From the NCBI GenBank assembly GCA_014529385.2, contig CM043943.1:106054355-106118354 (forward strand): a stretch of 64,000 nucleotides of DNA. The letters run 5' to 3'. Positions 9,036 to 19,854 of this stretch are shown here, piece after piece. The translations under genes were made by a program, and so were the position numbers. This DNA is from Adiantum capillus-veneris. Taxonomy: Eukaryota > Streptophyta > Polypodiopsida > Polypodiales > Pteridaceae. How positions within the stretch are numbered: position 1 is the stretch's first letter; every line of letters begins with the position of its first letter. A model generated the notes under the pieces. That model had not been told where the DNA came from. It did no database searches and saw only the letters and a list, made by a program, of their open reading frames with translations.

Positions 9036-12000
9036 ATGGCAGCATGGAATTGTAACGAATCAGTGAAGCTAGATGTAGGCGCATTTGAGGATAGCTTTAA
9101 GAGAAGAGACATTATTTTTTACTCAGAAACGCATCAGACTCCTAGCAGCACATTACCTAGAGTGACGGGATACCATTGGGAGACTACTTGTAGGCAAGAA
9201 GTGAGATCAACGCATAGAGGACCGGGGTCAGGAGGTGTGGCAGTCCTATTCAGGGAGGAGCTGCAACCCTCATTTGTATTGTTCGGAGGGATGAGCAAGC
9301 CAGATATATGTGGGTCAAAGTGAGAGCAAAGACACGGAGGCCATTCTACATTGCAATATGCTATTTTGCCCCTAGCACATCTCATTATGCATCGCCCAAG
9401 GGGGAGTCACCCTACATGATATTGGATGAGGACATATGGGAGTTCTCTAGGGATGGAGATGTCATTCTTTTGGGAGACTTCAATGCCATGACGGACCAGT
9501 CTCAGACAACTTTCTACGATACCTCAGAGGAAATGTTGAAAGAATTGGATGTCAGTGATATGGGACTGGCCAGGTCTTCGCAGGATGAAGAGCACATTGG
9601 ATATGGGGGATATCTGATAGATTTGGGGACTGCACATGGATTGGCCATCTTGAATGGCCTCCACAGATTTCCAGCGTCGAGTGGGTTCACTTGCTTTCCT
9701 CACAGACATGGGACCAACATAGTGGATTATGTTTTGGCTTAGCCCGGTTTCATACCCTCTATTCACGACTTTACAGTCGGGCCCACGCCTATTGGGGTAG
9801 CAGTAGATCATGCTCTCCTCACGTTTATCGTCTCATTCAAGTTCCGCACAGCTCAACTGGCACAGACACCTATGCACACAAGATACACTTTTACTTCAAA
9901 GACTGATTTTGTCTACATAGATGGTATCTACAGATGCTTATGCACAGAGGATCCGGGGAGACCTTTAGGGGAGCTCACTTATATATTGACAGAGACACTA
10001 CAGGATAGAACAGCAAAGGTATACCCCCATATTGAGCCTTGGCAGCGCCGACATTCTGGGAGCACACCCCAAAATAGCTGGTATGATGAGGAGTGCAAAG
10101 AGACGAGAGCCCGACTTCAAATGGAGGTACTTCTAGGTGTCATTACTCATAGGCAGTCACAGATTGCTTCTCGACGTTTGGTACGACGAAAGAAGAGGGC
10201 TGCTCTAGCTCAGCTAGAGCAGGATTTATATCAGTTGTTTTTGAGTCGGGATTTAGGGGAGACATGGCAACTCTTCCATCAGCACTCCTCCCCAACCGAT
10301 CATCACTTCTACGGAGGTATGGGGTCAGTATGCATCATCTCTCTACACCGTCTCGGGGCAGGCACCTTTTCCAGATCCATGCCCACACACATGTGCTTTC
10401 TTTACCGCTGAGATGGTAAAGAAAGCCATTGATAGGATGAAGACTAGGAGAGCATATGATCACGATGGCCTAAGAGCATAGCATTTTATACATGCCAAAG
10501 ATTTGCTTGCAGGTGCTTTGAGCAGTGATGTTCAATCGTGCCATGTGCGAGGGCCTACCTGATACTTGGAGTTTGTCCACGATTGTACCTATCTTCAAGT
10601 CAGGGGACCCTATGGATCCTAGGAACTACCGCACCATCATGATTGGACACACATTGGCACGGTCGTACGCATCCATCCTTGAGCACAGCAGTTGAGTAGA
10701 TGGGCAAAGAGAGAGGGTGTAAGGGCAGCAGGACGGGCGGGTTTCAAACTTTCAAGAGAGGTTTCTCTACTCTTGATCATATCCTGACACTCAGAGCCAT
10801 TATTGAGGAGGGGAGATCATGTGGGAGACGGATCTATTGTTGCTTTGTGGACTTCCGCAAAGCCTTCGATACACTGCCCAAAGCTAGATTGATGCGCATA
10901 CTGCAAGAAATGGGGGTTCCAAGAGAGTTGATTTGGGGGAGTCAGTAGTGGAGCATGTACGCACTCCAGAGGGGATTTCTGATTTGGTTCACTCCACTAT
11001 TGGGGTGAAACAGGGCTGCCCGCTATCTCCTACACTATTTGGCATGTATGTGGATGAGGTTTCTTACTACATGGATCCCACTACTGTTATATGTTGATGA
11101 TATTGTGTTGATTTCCTCTCCCTAGAGGGGTGCAGCATCATTTAGATGCTTTGTACACATTTGCCCACGATAATGGATTATCTGTTAACCTGGGGAAAAC
11201 CAAGGTTATGATGTTTAACACCACACCACAGTGGGTCAAGAGGTCTGCACCTACTTTTACATATGGCCAGGCGATGGTGGAGTATACAGATGCATACACC
11301 TATCTTGAGGTAGTCTTCAGTGGACCGGCATTTTCATTGAGAGCAATAGAGACTAGGTTGACGAGAGCTTATGCAGCCTTGGGAGGTTTGGAGAAGATGT
11401 GTTCGTAGGCTCAGTTTCAGGAACCTCGAACAAATCTGTGGCTTTTTGACACTCTAGTGGCTTCAGCTATGCTCTATGGGGTTCAAATTTGAGGGACTTC
11501 AGTGGACCACCAAGGCAGATCTGGTAGCACTAATGGATGGAGATGTATGGAGAAGCCTCTAGTCTCTATGATCTCTCGGATGATTCGAGCTAAGGCCCTA
11601 GTCTCTATGATCTGGTGAGCTAGCTGCCCCTCCTCTCGTAGTTGATGCCCTTACTAAATCAGTCTCCTTCATTATGGGACCTTCCCAGAGACGGATATTC
11701 TCATCTAGCACTTGAGTCATTCCGACAGCTAGCGCTACAAGGGGACGCAACATGTTGCTATGGGCAGATGACATTATGGTTTCAGTCACACGCCTTCAGC
11801 ATGGATAGACTGACGACCACTAGACTAATACGTCAGGATTTGATTCAACTAGATACCAGAAGCACATGGATACAATCGGAACAAGAGTTGGGCACGAAGA
11901 TGGCTTTCTATAGAGAGCATTTCCTCCAAGTAACAGAGGATGGATATGTGATCAGACCGGCCTATATGGACACTCATTTATCCTATGGGATACGATGTGC

Positions 12001-12627
12001 TATTGGTCAGATGCGAACATCATCGCATCAGCTAGAGATTGAGACTAGCAGATTTAGAAGAGTACCAGCAGAAGCCAGGATATGCCAGTTATGTCATATA
12101 GAGCCAGAGACAGAGTTACATCACATTTGTCATTGTCCGGTAAACTACAAGATACAAGACCGCTTCCACTGTCTATTCAAAGAGGGCTTTGGACCGTTGG
12201 CTAGAGTCATGAGATATCAGGATCAGAGATGCCTCGGGTTGTTTTTGCTAGAGCTGCGTAGACACAGGGAAAGTCTCTTGAGGAGACTAGGTAGTGGGAG
12301 ACATTCACAGAGCGAGATCACTGACTTCTTTAGAGCAAGGACTCAGCAGCTGGATGAGCATGCTTCGCAGCAGACTTCAAAGCCCACTTCTACCAGAGGT
12401 ATATTAGTGGACAGAGCCATTGAGCTCGGGAGAGCTAGACGCCCACGTCTATGGGGGCGACCACGACATTGACAGAGGCTCCACCAGAGAATCAAGACTA
12501 TTCTAGCACGACATGGGAGATGCCCAGTACGATTACTTATAGAGGAGGACATTGACGAAGCTCTTCAGCGATCGATGCAATACTTTCTCGGACAACGCCT
12601 GATGCCGGGCATCCTCGGGCATGGATG
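9036..12627 (+). pseudogene. LINE-TC ORF2 of copy A: endonuclease-RT-finger, broken
   Basis: The order is APE-type endonuclease (9036-9850), linker (9890-10420), reverse transcriptase (10420-11230) and C-terminal region (11400-12627). Visible landmarks: AAWNCN start, SETHQ (about 9125), LLGDFNA (about 9470), FTCFPHRHG and VDYV (about 9690-9735), AYDHDGL (about 10455), YCCFVDFRKAFDT (about 10835), VKQGCPLSPTLFGMYVDEV (about 11007), and YVDD at 11090-11101. The finger CQLCHIEPETELHHICHC lies at about 12083-12140. The enzyme would nick target DNA and prime cDNA synthesis. At least six stops or frameshifts (for example after VLA at 9742 and at about 10480) inactivate it. The tail continues past the PECR-type end as IDEALQRSMQYFLGQ. 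Confidence 0.88.
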
Positions 12628-12800
12628 ATGATGATGATGATGATTTTCACACTGATGATTTGAGGCTTTTAGTTTTAGTCTTTCACTTTAGTTCATTTTA
12701 TTTTTGTACCCAAACATTGGATTAGATCCACAAGGATTGTATTAGTTTGGTCTCATAGGTCATTTTGGCCTTTTGAAGGCATTTAATATAGCATTTCATT

Positions 12801-12813
12801 TCTCTCTCTCTCT
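12801..12813. repeat. Short (TC)n between copies
   Basis: Only six or seven TC units separate the tail of copy A from the next truncated LINE copy, the shortest such spacer in the array. Confidence 0.85.
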
Positions 12814-13364
12814 GTGGAGTTAGGCACAAAGATGGCTTTCTATAGAGAGCAACTTCTCCAACTCACACGGGATGGGTTTGTGATTCGACCCAACTACATG
12901 GATACACATCTATCTCATGGATTATGGTGTGCCATTGGTCAGATACAGACATCTTCACACCAGCTTGATATTTGGACTAGTAGACTCAAAGGGATACCAG
13001 CAACTAGCAGGATATCCCACCTATGCCATACAGAGCCAGAGACATAACAAAGGAGAGGAGCTTCACAACAAAGTATTCGAGCCATACTATCTCGACATCC
13101 AGAGTACATGTGAGGATCTATTAGTATTCGAGCCATACTATCTCGACATCCAGAGTACAGGTGAGAATCTATTCATCACCCATTATATCGCGAGCACCCA
13201 TTGCATCAGTGGTCACACATACCCCACACAATTCCAGCTAGTAGCACTTCTAGATTCATTTTCGTATTTGTTTTGTTTTGTACCAGACATGGTATCGGAT
13301 TCACCAGTGTGTAACGGATTGGTCTCATAGGTCATTTTGGCCTTTTGAAGACATTAATAACATT

Positions 13365-13368
<4 letters not shown>
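12814..13368 (+). mobile_element. Truncated, internally deleted LINE-TC copy
   Basis: The copy starts at the ORF2 C-terminal LGTKMAFYREQLLQL region. It runs to the finger (about 13030), then jumps by deletion to the last codons of ORF2. A roughly 51-bp tandem duplication (AGTATTCGAGCCATACTAT... at about 13074 and 13125) follows. The 3' UTR hairpin is at 13329-13343. Confidence 0.83.

Positions 13369-13431
<63 letters not shown>
13369..13431. repeat. (CT)n microsatellite between LINE copies
   Basis: About 31 CT units follow the LINE tail and precede the next truncated LINE copy. Confidence 0.95.
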
Positions 13432-13433
<2 letters not shown>

Positions 13434-13469
13434 AGCTACATGGATACACATGTCTCATGGTTTGCGGTG

Positions 13470-14946
13470 TGTCACCAGCGTGTGACTACTATCTATCCTT
13501 TTTGTTGATTTCTTTCTTATTATCTATTTACTTTCACTTTTTGGAAACACCCCTCGGGAAATCTAACTGCCCTGCATTGCATAGCTAGTGTGGAGCTGTC
13601 CAGAGGGAGTCCAGGCCTGAGGGCAAAAGAGCACTAAGGTTGGACAAGGACTATGGTTAGCCAAGTGGGGTCATTGACTAGCCAAAGTGGAATCCTTTGC
13701 TACAGAGGCTACATTTCAGTTCTGGATGTGGCCGCAGTGTACAAAGAGGGTCGGATGACCTAGACAGATACAATGGCAGCATCTCCTAAAATTTAGGGAA
13801 CTGCTATTTTGGGACCTGAAAATGTGTTGGCGTCATTACCTCCGGAATGACAAGGGGAACATTTTCTTAGTCTGCCGTGAAGTCAACTGGGCAACCTGTT
13901 GGGAGATTTTTAGGCGGCAACCCCGAAACGGGAAAATGCTTGTAAATGTGTCAAGTGGCACATTCTGGTGCAGTTTCTAATGCAAGAGAGAGTTGGCGCT
14001 GAATTTGAAGAGAGGAGGGGCTGTTTTGCAGAAATTGTCACAGGTTAAGAGCTATGGAGTGCTTGCTTTCCCTCCTATGTACAGTGCGGTGCCAGGAGTG
14101 ATGCCCTGCACGCTACGCACTGCCCTCTCTCTCCCCTTTGGCAGTATGTTATGCCCCACTATTGGGCTCTTCATTTGACCAATGTACAGTTGTGTGGGTT
14201 CATGCGGGATTGCCGAGGCAAGAGCCTCTTGTACAGGTACTGGATTAGCTAGCGGCTAATCCCCCCGCAGGTACAGGTGAATTCGGAGAGGTTTCACGCC
14301 AGAAATCTCGTCCGATTCAAAGGGCAAGTAGCCCTACAGGTGCGGGAGCTCGAGGACTTGCTACGGATGCGACCGGCACGCGAAACGGAGCCCAAAACAG
14401 TGAATTACGGCCTGCTGTGTATTTTTGCAGGTTTAGGGTTTTGGCCCTAAACGGACCCTAATACCCCCAGGAGGTTCTGGGACGCAAGGGGACCGCAGTA
14501 CAGGCGATCTGGCGCATTTTCAGGGCTGAAAACAGAGAATTCAGCGTGCTGTAGATTCTCGCCAGGTTTTGCAAAGTGCCCGTATGCGTCGGGAAAGTCT
14601 TTTAATGCGTGGGAATACTGACTGTGAAGGGTTCTAGTACAGTTATGCTGCCGAAATCAGGCCAGAACAGTCAAAATTCAGCCAAGGTTGTGCGGTGCAG
14701 CTGGGAAAGAACCACAGCATTTATTTCCCTCTTTTAAACAATAAAGAAATACCGAAAGGGACGCCTAAGTTAGGGGCCAATCTGGTGTCGGTCTTCTCAT
14801 ACAGGTGCATTCTAGCATCTGTATCCCATTCCCCTCTTTTGTGTCACTATAGCGCAGGTATAATAGACGACTAATAATGGGTGAAATCTAAATCAAGGTT
14901 TGAAGTAAAGTCTACCGCCCTTTTTGGATTGAACAGGCCGGTTTCA
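13470..14946. mobile_element. Solo LTR, 1477 bp
   Basis: TGTCACCAGC...GGTTTCA is flanked by a perfect 5-bp duplication CGGTG (13465-13469 and 14947-14951). Excision rejoins the LINE reading through 'CGGTGTGCCATTGG'. No protein coding is seen. Near 14748-14785 it contains AATAAAGAAATACCGAAAGG followed by a GCC...GGGGCCAA block that is also found in the shorter TGTCAC LTR family, although the rest of the two LTRs does not align by eye. By that module it reads on the plus strand. Confidence 0.88.
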
Positions 14947-15093
14947 CGGTGTGCCATTGGTTAGATATGCACATCCTCACATCAGCTGGAGATTGAGACT
15001 GGTACATTCAGAGGGATACCAGCAGACAACAGGATATGCCGCTTATGCCAGCTAGAGCCAAAGACAGAGCTAGATTACATATGTCATTGCACA

Positions 15094-15408
15094 ATGTACT
15101 ATGAGATTCGGGGCCGTTTCCACTGCTTATTCAGAGAGGGTTTCGGTCCTTTCTCTAGGGTCATGAGTTATGAGGATCAGAGATGTCTTGGGCTATATCT
15201 ACTTGAGTTACACAGATATAGAGACACTTTACTAGGGAGATCTAGAGAGAGACACTCCCAGAGACGGATTACATATTTCTTTTCACTAGATATGGGACAG
15301 CCAGAGGAGCAGCCATCACCGCACAGCTCGGCCCACACACATTCGACCACTACCGGCACTCTCATCGACCGAGCATTGGAGCTACGGAGATCCAGACGGC
15401 CACGATTG
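15094..15408 (+). pseudogene. LINE-TC ORF2 C-terminal fragment
   Basis: An open stretch reads YEIRGRFHCLFREGFGPFSRV, then DQRCLGLYLLELHRYRDTL and a basic tail. It equals the post-finger region of ORF2 of copy B (about 43620-43960). It is open over this length but truncated at both ends, so it makes no functional product. Confidence 0.8.
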
Positions 15409-15435
15409 AGTTCAGCACAGCTCCATTGGGAAAGG

Positions 15436-16141
15436 TGTCACAAACTGCTGACATGTCAAGAAGCCATTCAAGATTCAGAGGGTTAGGACTCCCTAGCCCT
15501 AACCCTAGACAGCTTGTAGATCTTGGCCAAGAGGCCTAAACCCTAGCAGACGCAGAAGAAGAAGAAGTCCTCACCAACTTAGAGATCCTCGTCGAGTGGC
15601 CCAATTATTAAAATGGGTTAGGAGTAAAATCCTAACCCCCAACAACTTATGGGACCCTATCCTATGGGGCCTAAACACACACCCACTAAAGACATTGCAT
15701 ACAAATTGATGATGTGGCAGGCTACTGTACGGACACCCGCGTTTGCGCTGACATGCTGACGTGGCAGATGTACAGATATCCGCAATTTTTGCTTGCAGCC
15801 TTGGGTGCTAGCTTTTGAGACTAGATGCTTTTAGACTTGAAGATTTTTAGGAAAACTGCTTTTGGATGGCCGAGGGCCATTAAAAATGTACAAGGGCTCG
15901 CTCTCTTGCATGCTACCTCAGGAGACGCAGAGCAAAGCCACAGGTGTTGTACCTCGTTGAAGGAATGTAAAGAAATACCGAAAGGGGTGCCACAGTTTGG
16001 GGCCACTGCACTTTGAGAGTGAAACTACGCCACTTTGTGTCTCGTGTGAAGTCTCTTTTTCAATTCAGTTGTTTTGAAGTGCCTGAAAGTCTGTTTGAGT
16101 GTGTTCTTTTCAGTTGGCACGTGATGCCTGTCCCATTACAG
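15436..16141 (+). repeat. 5' LTR of the non-coding LTR element
   Basis: TGTCACAAACTGCTGAC...CCCATTACA. It shares the modules of its family: CCTAAACCCTA near 15537, the GGGACCCTATCC/GGGGCC hairpin near 15650, a TATA-like ATTAAAAATG near 15880, and TAAAGAAATACCGAAAGG near 15968. Confidence 0.88.
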
Positions 16142-16183
16142 CGGTATCAAAGCTTCAGGCGTGTGCTTTTTTGAAAGCATACC
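16142..16183 (+). other. Primer-binding site and adjacent hairpin
   Basis: GCGGTATCAAAGC is a degenerate initiator-methionine tRNA primer site (consensus TGGTATCAGAGC). It is followed at 16162-16183 by a stem-loop with arms GTGTGCTTT and AAAGCATAC that is also present in two sister copies. Confidence 0.8.
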
Positions 16184-16769
16184 GGTCCTTCAAGAGAAAA
16201 CAGAGCAAGATGGCGCTTCCAGAAATTTTTTTCCCTTTTCTCGAGAGAAAACCGGACCTACATGAACCTACATATGGAAGCTATGGAGCTAGATGAAGAA
16301 CAAATGACAAGAGAAGGAGATGATGAAGGAGAAGGAGTTCGTTTTTGCCCTAAAAAGCTCGAAAAATATATTTTTTGACGTTTTTCTGTGTTGCAGAGGT
16401 CTCTAAAAATTTCTTCCATGTTTGAGAATTTGGATATGCAACAGAAGACAAAGTTGATCCCCTCGACGATCCCTACACATTGATGCGAGCGGATTTTGAT
16501 TCCTACAATTTTGAAAAATTAGGGTTTTCAGCAACAAATTAGGGTTTCTGCAGCATGGGTCAAAATTATATTTTGGATCTTTTTGGCAAAGAACGGGTAA
16601 TATTGGAAGCAATTGGGAGCATGAAGTTGAAGATCCACTCTTTTGCAACGAGGAGAACCATTTGCTTGAGAATTTGTTTGAAATGGATTTTATTTGTTTT
16701 GGTGCCGATTTGAGATTGCTTGATTCTAATTTTGATACTTGCTTCAATGTTTTTGGGAACACTTTTGGC

Positions 16770-17075
16770 TACTCATGGCTCGGGCTTTCCTGGGGAGGAG
16801 TATTCAAAGTGGAAATTGTGATTGCAAAGTTGGGTGTTACTCATGGCTCGGGCTTTTTCGGGAGGAGTACTGAAGAGAAAATTTGATGCTTGATAATGTC
16901 TGGATATCTCATGGCTCGGGCTTTCTCGAGAGGAGTATTCAAACGTGGAAAAGTAGTGCTTTACTCATGGTCCGGACCTTTATGGTTATTTGTGGAGGGA
17001 GTAATCAATGATTGAAAAAGTGGTGTTTATACTCATGGTCTAGACCTTGTTGGTTATTTGCAGGAGGAGTATTGA
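16770..17075 (+). repeat. Five-copy ACTCATGG repeat array
   Basis: Units begin near 16771, 16841, 16908, 16964 and 17030 and read ACTCATGGCTCGGGCTTT... (first three) or ACTCATGGTCCGGACC... followed by GGTTATTTG (last two). All end in a GGAGGAGTA-like motif. The spacing is 55-70 bp. A matching array is at about 20767-21110. Confidence 0.85.
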
Positions 17076-17184
17076 AAAGAAAATTGGCTACAGCCTAAGA
17101 AGTATCTACTCTTGGAACCTCCAAGCAATGTAGGTTGCACTCTACGGAGCGTTTGGTTGTAAAAGGCCTCTATCTCTCGTGGCC

Positions 17185-17571
17185 CAAACCTGGCTTTTAG
17201 ACTTGAAGCTTTTCATGTAAACTGAAAAGGCCTCTATCTCTCGTGGCCCAAACATGGCTTTTAGACTTGAAGCTTTTCATGTAAACTGCTTTTGGATGGC
17301 CAAGGGCCTTTAAATATGTACAAGGGCTCACTCTCTGGCATGCTACCCGTGGGAGACGCAAAGCAGAGCCGCACATGTTGTACCTCATTGAAGGAATATA
17401 CAGAAATACCGAAAGGGGCGCCATAGTTTGAGGGCCAGTGCAGTCTGGGAGAGGAACTACGCCACTGCGTGTCTTATGTGAAGTCTCTTTTTTAGTTCAG
17501 TTTCTTTGAGCTACCTAAAAGTCTATCTCACTATGTTCTTTTCAGTTGGCACGTGGTGCCCGTCCCATTAC
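17185..17571 (+). repeat. Truncated 3' LTR with a 62-bp leading duplication
   Basis: The segment CCTCTATCTCTCGTGGCCC...CATGTAAACTG occurs twice in tandem (about 17167 and 17229). The LTR's 3' half follows: TATA-like CCTTTAAATATG (about 17307), TAAATACCG-type block near 17402, end CCCATTAC at 17571. Confidence 0.75.
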
Positions 17572-17579
17572 GAGAGGTC

Positions 17580-17910
17580 TACACACACACTTAGTATATC
17601 TTCACGAGGGAGACTGTCTCTGTGTACACAGATGAGACAGACAGACAGCTATGCACTCAGGAGCCAAGATAGCCATTAGATGAGCTCACTCATATACTAA
17701 CAGAGACGCTCCATGATGCAGCATCAGAGGCATATCCCCACAGTCAAACCTACACGGAGATGATCTGGGAGCATACCCCAGAACAGACGGTATAATGAGT
17801 GTAGAGAAACGAGGATCAAATTACGGAGAGAGGTGCTCATGGGTATTACCACACATAGACAATCACAGAGTATCTTTTGTCGCTAGTGCAACGAAAGAAG
17901 AGGGGTGTGC
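17580..17910 (+). mobile_element. LINE-TC ORF2 linker fragment
   Basis: Broken frames match the endonuclease-RT linker of ORF2: ELTHILTETLHDAASEAYPHS (about 17680-17740), the NEECRET-like region, the ITTHRQSQS region, and VQRKKRG near 17890. Both ends are truncated and the 3' UTR is missing, so this is a scrap left by rearrangement. Confidence 0.7.
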
Positions 17911-18099
17911 TTTGTGTCATATCTTCAGGGATTTCCTTTTGCAAACATTCCTTGTATATTGCCCTCAGGCCTTTTTTCGAAGGTAAAATGAAGGGTACCA
18001 CTCCCCGTCACACATACTTGACATAGCCAAAGCATAAAACCGCTACAACTTAGCTTCAATCTCCTCCATGATGAAAAGCCGGGGAGGTCTCACGCGAGG

Positions 18100-18100
<1 letters not shown>
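17911..18100. other. Unassigned segment
   Basis: There is no ORF, tail or repeat recognised here. It lies between the LINE linker fragment and the homopolymer tract. Confidence 0.5.

Positions 18101-18170
<70 letters not shown>
18101..18170. repeat. (G)34 followed by (AG)18
   Basis: An uninterrupted G run at 18101-18134 passes into an AG run at 18135-18170. Similar poly-G or poly-C tracts next to dinucleotide repeats occur at 60277-60292. Confidence 0.9.
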
Positions 18171-18174
<4 letters not shown>

Positions 18175-18179
18175 TTGAG

Positions 18180-18905
18180 TATTCAGTAGGCTTCGCATCT
18201 CTAGCAAATGTCCCGGTTTCTGAGATCTTGCGTTCTCAGTTCTTTGCGGTTGGCCCATGGACATCTCTAGATGTTTTTTTGAGGAGTGGGCCCATACGTA
18301 TAGACATGTTTTTCTTGCAGCTGTCAGGAGCACGTCACGTTTTCCTTGGTCGAGAGAGAGCTCCCATGATTAGATTTAGAATGCAGGTTTTACATGACGA
18401 CTCCTTTTGGACGAGGGAGGCTGTCTGTGATATCATACAGGGGCAGGCAATGGTTGAGGCTAATTATTTGATGGATGTCAAACAACTTGCAGATTTGTTT
18501 GAGAGAGGCCTTAGGGAAGTTGGTTTGGTCAGAGAGATGTGTACCTTGGTACCTTCCCTTGGCTTTTGAGGTGGACAGAGAGTGGGTTCCTCCTGCCTCT
18601 CTTACACTTTGGTTGTGCCATAGATCCACATCCTTTCTTGGGGTACATCACTACGAAATGTTAGAGTCGATGCGGATGATTTTGGAGGCACGGACTAGGG
18701 ATTTCATGGTCCCTTGGCTTTTGTGAGCTCCTACAAGAGGTTTTTATAGCGGATGCTTTTTATCAATCAGATACACAACACTGAACTTTGTGGTTTTTGC
18801 TACATCGCCCAAGGTGGATAGAGCTTTGGTAGATTTGTGTAGACTTGATCACTATCCAGATAGCTACATTTCACCACCTGATTAGAGTATCTTTATAATC
18901 GGTTT
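18180..18905 (+). pseudogene. Unrecognised ORF remnant with 3' UTR-like end
   Basis: An open stretch at 18228-18569 reads SQFFAVGPWTSLDVFLRSG, then RFRMQVLHDDSFWTREAVCD. The reading continues in another frame to about 18725 (FEVDREWVPPASLTLWLCH, MRMILEARTRDFMVPWLL). Composition and continuity look protein-derived but I do not recognise a domain. The following 300 bp are AT-richer and contain AATAAAG near 19031, as in a 3' UTR. It could be a transposon ORF, a captured gene fragment or an old pseudogene. It sits directly downstream of the G/AG tract, close to the 3' end of LINE copy F. Confidence 0.4.
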
Positions 18906-19029
18906 GTTCTTGGATTTTTCCCCATGATCTCATTGTACATCTCTCAGGATTTTTTCAATATTTCTTGTATATGGACCGATGGTCGATTTTTATGTAATGC
19001 AAAGGATCAAAGCCCCACTTTTATTGCAA
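18906..19029. other. AT-rich unassigned segment
   Basis: The segment has no coding sequence and ends in TTTTATTGCAAAATAAAG. It is the 3' flank of the minus-strand LINE copy F. Confidence 0.5.
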
Positions 19030-19214
19030 AATAAAGAGAGAGAAATGAAATGATATATTAACGTCTTCTAAAGGCCAAAATGACCTATAAGACCAAAAGT
19101 TTACAATGTTTGGTGAATGTGCTACAATGTTTGTGAAAGCTGAAAAACACCTAAACATCTAACTAAAATGGGGGTGGGGTGTGTGTGTGTGTGTGTGTGG
19201 GGGGGGGGGCAATA

Positions 19215-19853
19215 TGACACAAACTATTGACGTGTCAAGCCACTGAAGAACGGACCCAGCTTGCAAATCCCGGCCAAGGGGCCTAAACCCTAAAAAGGAG
19301 CAACAAAAGAATTAAAAAGTTCCACCAACTTTTGGGACCCCGTTCGATGGGGCCCAAAGGACCCAAAGGCATTAAAATTAAAGCAGGACCAGCACCCACA
19401 CACATGCTAACTTGCGCAGAAGCTGATAACATGGCAGCTGTACGGACACCCCGCAAAACGTGTTGGCTGCTGACATGGCAACTTGTACGGATTTTCGTGA
19501 TTTACGTTGGCTGATTTTCAACGCGAGCTTTTGAGCCAGTTGCTTTTGAGTTTCAAGCTTTTCATGTAAACTGCTTTTCAAGGCCAAGGGCCTTTAAATA
19601 AGTGCAGAGGGCTCAGCCTCTAGCACGCTTCAGTGAGAGGTGCACAACGCGAGTACCGGCATTGTACCGAGTTCAAGTAATATAAAGAAATACCGAAAGG
19701 GACGCCAGGTTTTGGGGCCAATACTCTTTGGGGTGGGATTCCGCCACTCCGTGTCGCGTCTACTCTCTCTCTTTCAATTTCAGTTGTTATTGAAGTGCTA
19801 AAAGTCTGTTTAGTCTGTTCTTTTCTATTGGCACATGGTGCCCGTCTTTGACA
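19215..19853 (+). repeat. 5' LTR
   Basis: Modules in order: TGACACAAAC end; CCTAAACCCTA near 19282; hairpin TTTGGGACCCC/GGGGCCCAAA near 19333-19360; TATA-like GGCCTTTAAATAAG near 19588; TAAAGAAATACCGAAAGG near 19682; end CTTTGACA. Confidence 0.92.
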
Positions 19854-19854
19854 G

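Larger units (their letters stand above)
2871..12800 (+). mobile_element. LINE-TC copy A, near full length, split by an LTR element
   Basis: With the LTR element at 3809-8724 removed this is about 5.0 kb, bounded by (TC)n on both sides. It has a short 5' UTR, ORF1 (from about 2951, resuming 8725-9004), ORF2 (from about 9036 to about 12627), and a 3' UTR with a GAT run, the hairpin at 12757-12771 and the tail into CT repeats at 12801. Both ORFs carry stops and frameshifts, so it is not active. Its ORF2 C-terminus is the longer type. The (TC)n on each side is what a target duplication inside (TC)n would look like. Confidence 0.88.
13432..15408 (+). mobile_element. Truncated LINE-TC copy split by a 1.48-kb solo LTR
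   Basis: The LINE reads YMDTHVS...GLRCAIG across the solo LTR at 13470-14946, then continues through the finger (CRLCQLEPKTELDYICHC, about 15036-15090). It runs to TLIDRALELRRSRRPRLS near 15408, where similarity stops. The 3' UTR is missing: about 27 unassigned bases follow, then the LTR element at 15436. Confidence 0.85.
15436..17571 (+). mobile_element. Non-coding LTR retrotransposon with truncated 3' LTR
   Basis: The 5' LTR (15436-16141, TGTCACAAAC...CCATTACA) is followed by an initiator-Met primer site. About 1.1 kb of internal DNA has no ORF of note but five copies of an ACTCATGG repeat. A partial 3' LTR (about 17252-17571) lacks its 5' half and last base. No target duplication is seen (AAAGG versus GAGAG), consistent with rearrangement. 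It is the same family as 19215-22123. It must be moved by proteins from another element. Confidence 0.85.

Noticed and set aside
2973-12627. Treating LINE copy A as a continuous host gene with introns
   Set aside because: The 4.9-kb gap is a complete LTR element with its own target duplication, and all parts match the other LINE copies.
19282-19296. Telomere-like CCTAAACCCTA (also near 15537, 21535, 30330, 57370, 58786)
   Set aside because: It is a single unit at the same place in every TGTCAC-family LTR, so it is part of the LTR and not a telomere array.
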